Origin: an uncultured Dialister sp.
Lineage (GTDB): Bacteria > Bacillota > Negativicutes > Veillonellales > Dialisteraceae
Reading direction: 5' to 3'
DNA: 9,065 nucleotides
NCBI RefSeq assembly: GCF_900765565.1
Contig: NZ_CAAFRZ010000044.1
Location: forward strand, 1 to 9,065
The position numbers were made by a program, and so were the translations under genes. This document shows, one piece after another, positions 7,327 to 9,065 of the stretch. The notes under the pieces were generated by a model. The model worked only from the letters and a program-made list of their open reading frames with translations, had not been told where the DNA came from and searched no databases. How positions within the stretch are numbered: position 1 is the stretch's first letter; each line of letters opens with the position of its first letter.

Positions 7327-7923
7327 ATGTACATGAATGGAGCGTTCATGAAAGAACTGTACCTGGCCGGCGGTCCTTATTACGGGTTGCAGGAGGTGTT
7401 TTCCCGGGTCAAAGGTGTGGCTCAGGTAACCGCCGGCTTTGCCAACTGCAGCAGTCCGAATCCTTCCAAAGAGGACATATACAGTGGCAGAGTGGAAGGC
7501 CGGGAATGCATCAGGATCGTATACAATCCCAAGAAGATTGATATTGTGAGCCTTCTCGCCCTGTTTTTCACCATCATCAATCCCTATACCGATGGTATCC
7601 AGGGGAAGGCTGTGGGACCCCAATACAGAAGTGGCGTCTATTATACTTCCCACGAGGATACTATGCAGATCAGCTACTACCTCCTGTTTCTCCAGAATCG
7701 GGGAGTCTCGAGGAAAATGACCGACGCCGCTATCGTGTTCAATGAATTCGAAGGAGAAGGACGGAAACCACCGAAGGTCCGGACGGAAATGAAGGGGCTG
7801 GAAAATTTCTATGAAGCACCGGAGGAGGAACAGCATTACCTGCGGAAGCATCCTGATGCCTATACGCCAATCAATATTCCTCTCCTGGAAAAACTGGGTT
7901 CCATTGGGCCGAGAGTGGAATAG
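7327..7923 (+). CDS. MsrA-fold protein lacking the catalytic cysteine
   Basis: A 198-residue homologue of peptide methionine-S-sulfoxide reductase. Family landmarks in order are YLAGGPYYGLQEVF (12-25), the PNPS segment (44-47) in place of TPNPTY, IRIVYNPKKI (62-71), VGPQYRSGVYY (96-106) and FYEAPEEEQHYL (161-172). The invariant GCFWG active site reads GPYYG (16-20), so the sulfenic-acid cysteine is Pro17 (codon CCT at 7375-7377). The Asp before VGPQYR is also lost (Ala95), while Glu60 and Tyr100 remain. Cys41 and Cys61 are its only cysteines and neither is in the catalytic position. Classical reductase activity is therefore not expected. The frame is intact, with an AAAGGAGG site at 7312-7319 and 7-base spacing supporting the first ATG. 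It follows meaB by 96 bases on the same strand and may share its transcript. Function unknown; a methionine-sulfoxide-binding or structural role would be speculation. Confidence 0.85.
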   Translation: MYMNGAFMKELYLAGGPYYGLQEVFSRVKGVAQVTAGFANCSSPNPSKEDIYSGRVEGRECIRIVYNPKKIDIVSLLALFFTIINPYTDGIQGKAVGPQYRSGVYYTSHEDTMQISYYLLFLQNRGVSRKMTDAAIVFNEFEGEGRKPPKVRTEMKGLENFYEAPEEEQHYLRKHPDAYTPINIPLLEKLGSIGPRVE

Positions 7924-7942
7924 GCCGGGAAGAAAAGGAATA

Positions 7943-8181
7943 TTTCAGTTTGTCGAGCTGATGGGTTTGGCGGTTAGTATGCTTGCGTGTAGAGTCACTC
8001 ACACGGGGCTGCTAGCTCCTAGCGGCTAGCTGTTAGGAAGGCTGATCCGCCTGCGGCGCTTATTTCCGTCAGTCATTCGTGCCGTAGGCTGTAGAGCCTT
8101 CCTAGAAGCTAGCAGCTAGAAGCTAGAAGCCCGCACGAATGACTCTATCCATCAGTACCGCTCCAGCAGCTCGTCAAACCG
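7943..8181. repeat. Long imperfect palindromic intergenic repeat, copy 1
   Basis: It starts 20 bases after the preceding stop. The ends are inverted (7946-7964 against 8163-8181, 16 of 19 match). Inside them, 7991-8043 and 8095-8146 are long imperfect inverted arms rich in CTAGC-type repeats. The first 30 bases (7943-7972) recur exactly at 8978-9007, and 8132-8155 recurs inverted at 9008-9031. The core motif AGTCATTCGTGC occurs at 8071-8082 and, inverted, at 8133-8144. No coding capacity or clear target duplication is visible. An RNA made from it would fold into one very long hairpin. Confidence 0.85.
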
Positions 8182-8228
8182 CAATAGGCACAGTTACATT
8201 TCATCTTTTCTAAATCCGTTCTGCGGTA

Positions 8229-8234
8229 TATAAT
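8229..8234 (+). promoter_or_regulatory. Possible -10 box for the TerC-family gene
   Basis: A perfect TATAAT lies 57 bases before the chosen start. The best -35 at 17 bases upstream is TTTTCT (8206-8211), a poor match, so this is tentative. It lies just outside the palindromic repeat. Confidence 0.35.
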
Positions 8235-8290
8235 GAATTTCGAAAGAGTTCATGATCCGCGGGATGGATTTTTTTATTGGAGTGTTATTT

Positions 8291-8968
8291 ATGGAACTGT
8301 TTTCCCTGCAATTCTGGATCGGCGTAGGATCTATTATACTGATGGACCTGTCCCTGGGAGGGGACAATGCGGTTGTTATTGCCATGGCTTCGAACCGGCT
8401 GCCCCATAAAGAACGGAAAAAGGCAATTCTCATCGGTACCATTGGGGCCGTGGGGCTTCGGATGGTGCTCACATTTTTTGCAGTGTGGCTGCTCACTATT
8501 CCTTACCTCCAAGTAGCAGGGGGCCTGCTTCTTATCCCCATTGCCATACATCTGATTGCACCGGGCGATGAGAATCCCCATGTGAAAGCGGCGGATAACC
8601 TGTGGTCTGCAGTAAAAACAATTATCCTGGCGGATTTTCTCATGTCCATCGATAATATCCTCTCCGTAGCAGGGGCGGCCAATGGGGATTTCCTGCTTGT
8701 GGTATTTGGTCTCATGGTGAGTATTCCTATCATCGTCATGGGGAGCCAGCTCATAGGAAAGGTGCTGGACAAATTTCCCTTTCTCATGTACGCCGGCGCA
8801 GCCATGATCGGCTGGACTTCGGGAACCATGTTTCTCCACGACAAGGCCCTGGGTCCTGTGATTCTTGGTATGACAGGGGATTGGATAACCTGGGCTCTCC
8901 CGGGATTCCTGGCTGTCTTCGTTTGCGTGGCGGGCTATGTGCTGGAGCAGAGAAAGAATCGGAAATAA
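8291..8968 (+). CDS. TerC-family integral membrane protein (putative metal exporter)
   Basis: A 225-residue protein with about seven hydrophobic membrane segments. The family's acidic membrane motifs are both present: ILMDLSLGGDNAVVIA (16-31, with Asp19, Asp25 and Asn26) and its internal repeat ILADFLMSIDNILSVAG (112-128, with Asp115, Asp121 and Asn122). Bacillus relatives of this group are linked to manganese export and metalation of secreted enzymes; tellurium resistance is only the historical name. The start at 8291 is chosen because MELFSLQFW matches the N-terminus of Bacillus YjbE-like proteins and TGGAG lies 8 bases upstream. ATG codons at 8252 and 8264 in the same frame have poorer sites. 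Nothing resembling a manganese riboswitch was seen upstream. It is flanked on both sides by copies of the palindromic repeat and is probably a separate transcript. No link to propionate metabolism is evident. Confidence 0.9.
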   Translation: MELFSLQFWIGVGSIILMDLSLGGDNAVVIAMASNRLPHKERKKAILIGTIGAVGLRMVLTFFAVWLLTIPYLQVAGGLLLIPIAIHLIAPGDENPHVKAADNLWSAVKTIILADFLMSIDNILSVAGAANGDFLLVVFGLMVSIPIIVMGSQLIGKVLDKFPFLMYAGAAMIGWTSGTMFLHDKALGPVILGMTGDWITWALPGFLAVFVCVAGYVLEQRKNRK

Positions 8969-8977
8969 ATCCACCAC

Positions 8978-9065
8978 TTTCAGTTTGTCGAGCTGATGGG
9001 TTTGGCGCTGATGGATAGAGTCATTCGTGCGAAGCTTCTAGCTGTTAGCTGCTAGCTTCTAGGAA
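8978..9065. repeat. Palindromic intergenic repeat, copy 2 (cut by window end)
   Basis: It begins 9 bases after the TerC-family stop, in the same orientation as copy 1, with 30 identical bases (8978-9007). Bases 9008-9031 match the inverted right arm of copy 1 exactly, and the CTAGC-rich stretch to the end of the window resembles that arm too. Only the left arm is present. Confidence 0.85.

Noticed and set aside
7943..8181. Insertion sequence or CRISPR array
   Set aside because: There is no transposase and no obvious target-site duplication, and the repeats are palindromic arms rather than regularly spaced repeats with unique spacers.
8252..8290. Earlier starts (8252 or 8264) for the TerC-family protein
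   Set aside because: The site upstream is weak, and family alignment places the N-terminus at the methionine at 8291, which has a better ribosome binding site.

Overview
The window (about half G+C) reads as part of a chromosome from an anaerobic, propionate-forming Firmicute, most likely one of the Negativicutes (the Veillonella / Dialister / Acidaminococcus / Megasphaera side). The placement rests on gene content: the biotin-carrier subunit of a sodium-pump type acyl-CoA decarboxylase with an Ala/Pro linker, next to a two-subunit coenzyme B12-dependent methylmalonyl-CoA mutase and its GTPase chaperone. Together these form the end of the succinate-to-propionate route (succinyl-CoA to methylmalonyl-CoA to propionyl-CoA). 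The genus is not determined.

Layout. Bases 2-286 are the 3' end of the biotin-carrier subunit gene, followed by two strong hairpins (313-344, 364-398) that separate it from a convergent minus-strand gene. That gene (406-894) encodes a free-standing 162-residue copy of the C-terminal B12-binding domain of the mutase in which the cobalamin-ligating histidine and the glycine-rich contacts are gone. It has its own promoter and ribosome binding site. Bases 895-1567 are the divergent regulatory region: a consensus plus-strand promoter, a palindrome over the predicted transcript start, a cobalamin riboswitch (about 1111-1260), an intrinsic terminator (1322-1352) and a long leader of unknown role. 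The operon mutA (1568-3847), mutB (3849-6044), meaB (6055-7230) follows with gaps of 1 and 10 bases. Next comes 7327-7923, an MsrA-fold protein that lacks the catalytic cysteine. A long imperfect palindromic repeat (about 7943-8181) follows, then a TerC-family membrane protein (8291-8968), then the first half of a second copy of the same repeat, running off the window.

How it works together: MutA/MutB isomerise succinyl-CoA and methylmalonyl-CoA, MeaB protects the mutase and edits its cofactor, and the decarboxylase to which the first gene belongs would release propionyl-CoA while exporting sodium. The riboswitch ties transcription of the mutase to cobalamin.

The most unusual points are (1) the degenerate free-standing B12 domain encoded back-to-back with the B12-regulated mutase operon, (2) a cobalamin riboswitch in front of a B12-requiring enzyme, where a plain OFF switch would be paradoxical, (3) a second intact but catalytically disarmed protein, the MsrA homologue, directly after meaB, and (4) a large palindromic repeat family sitting just behind stop codons.
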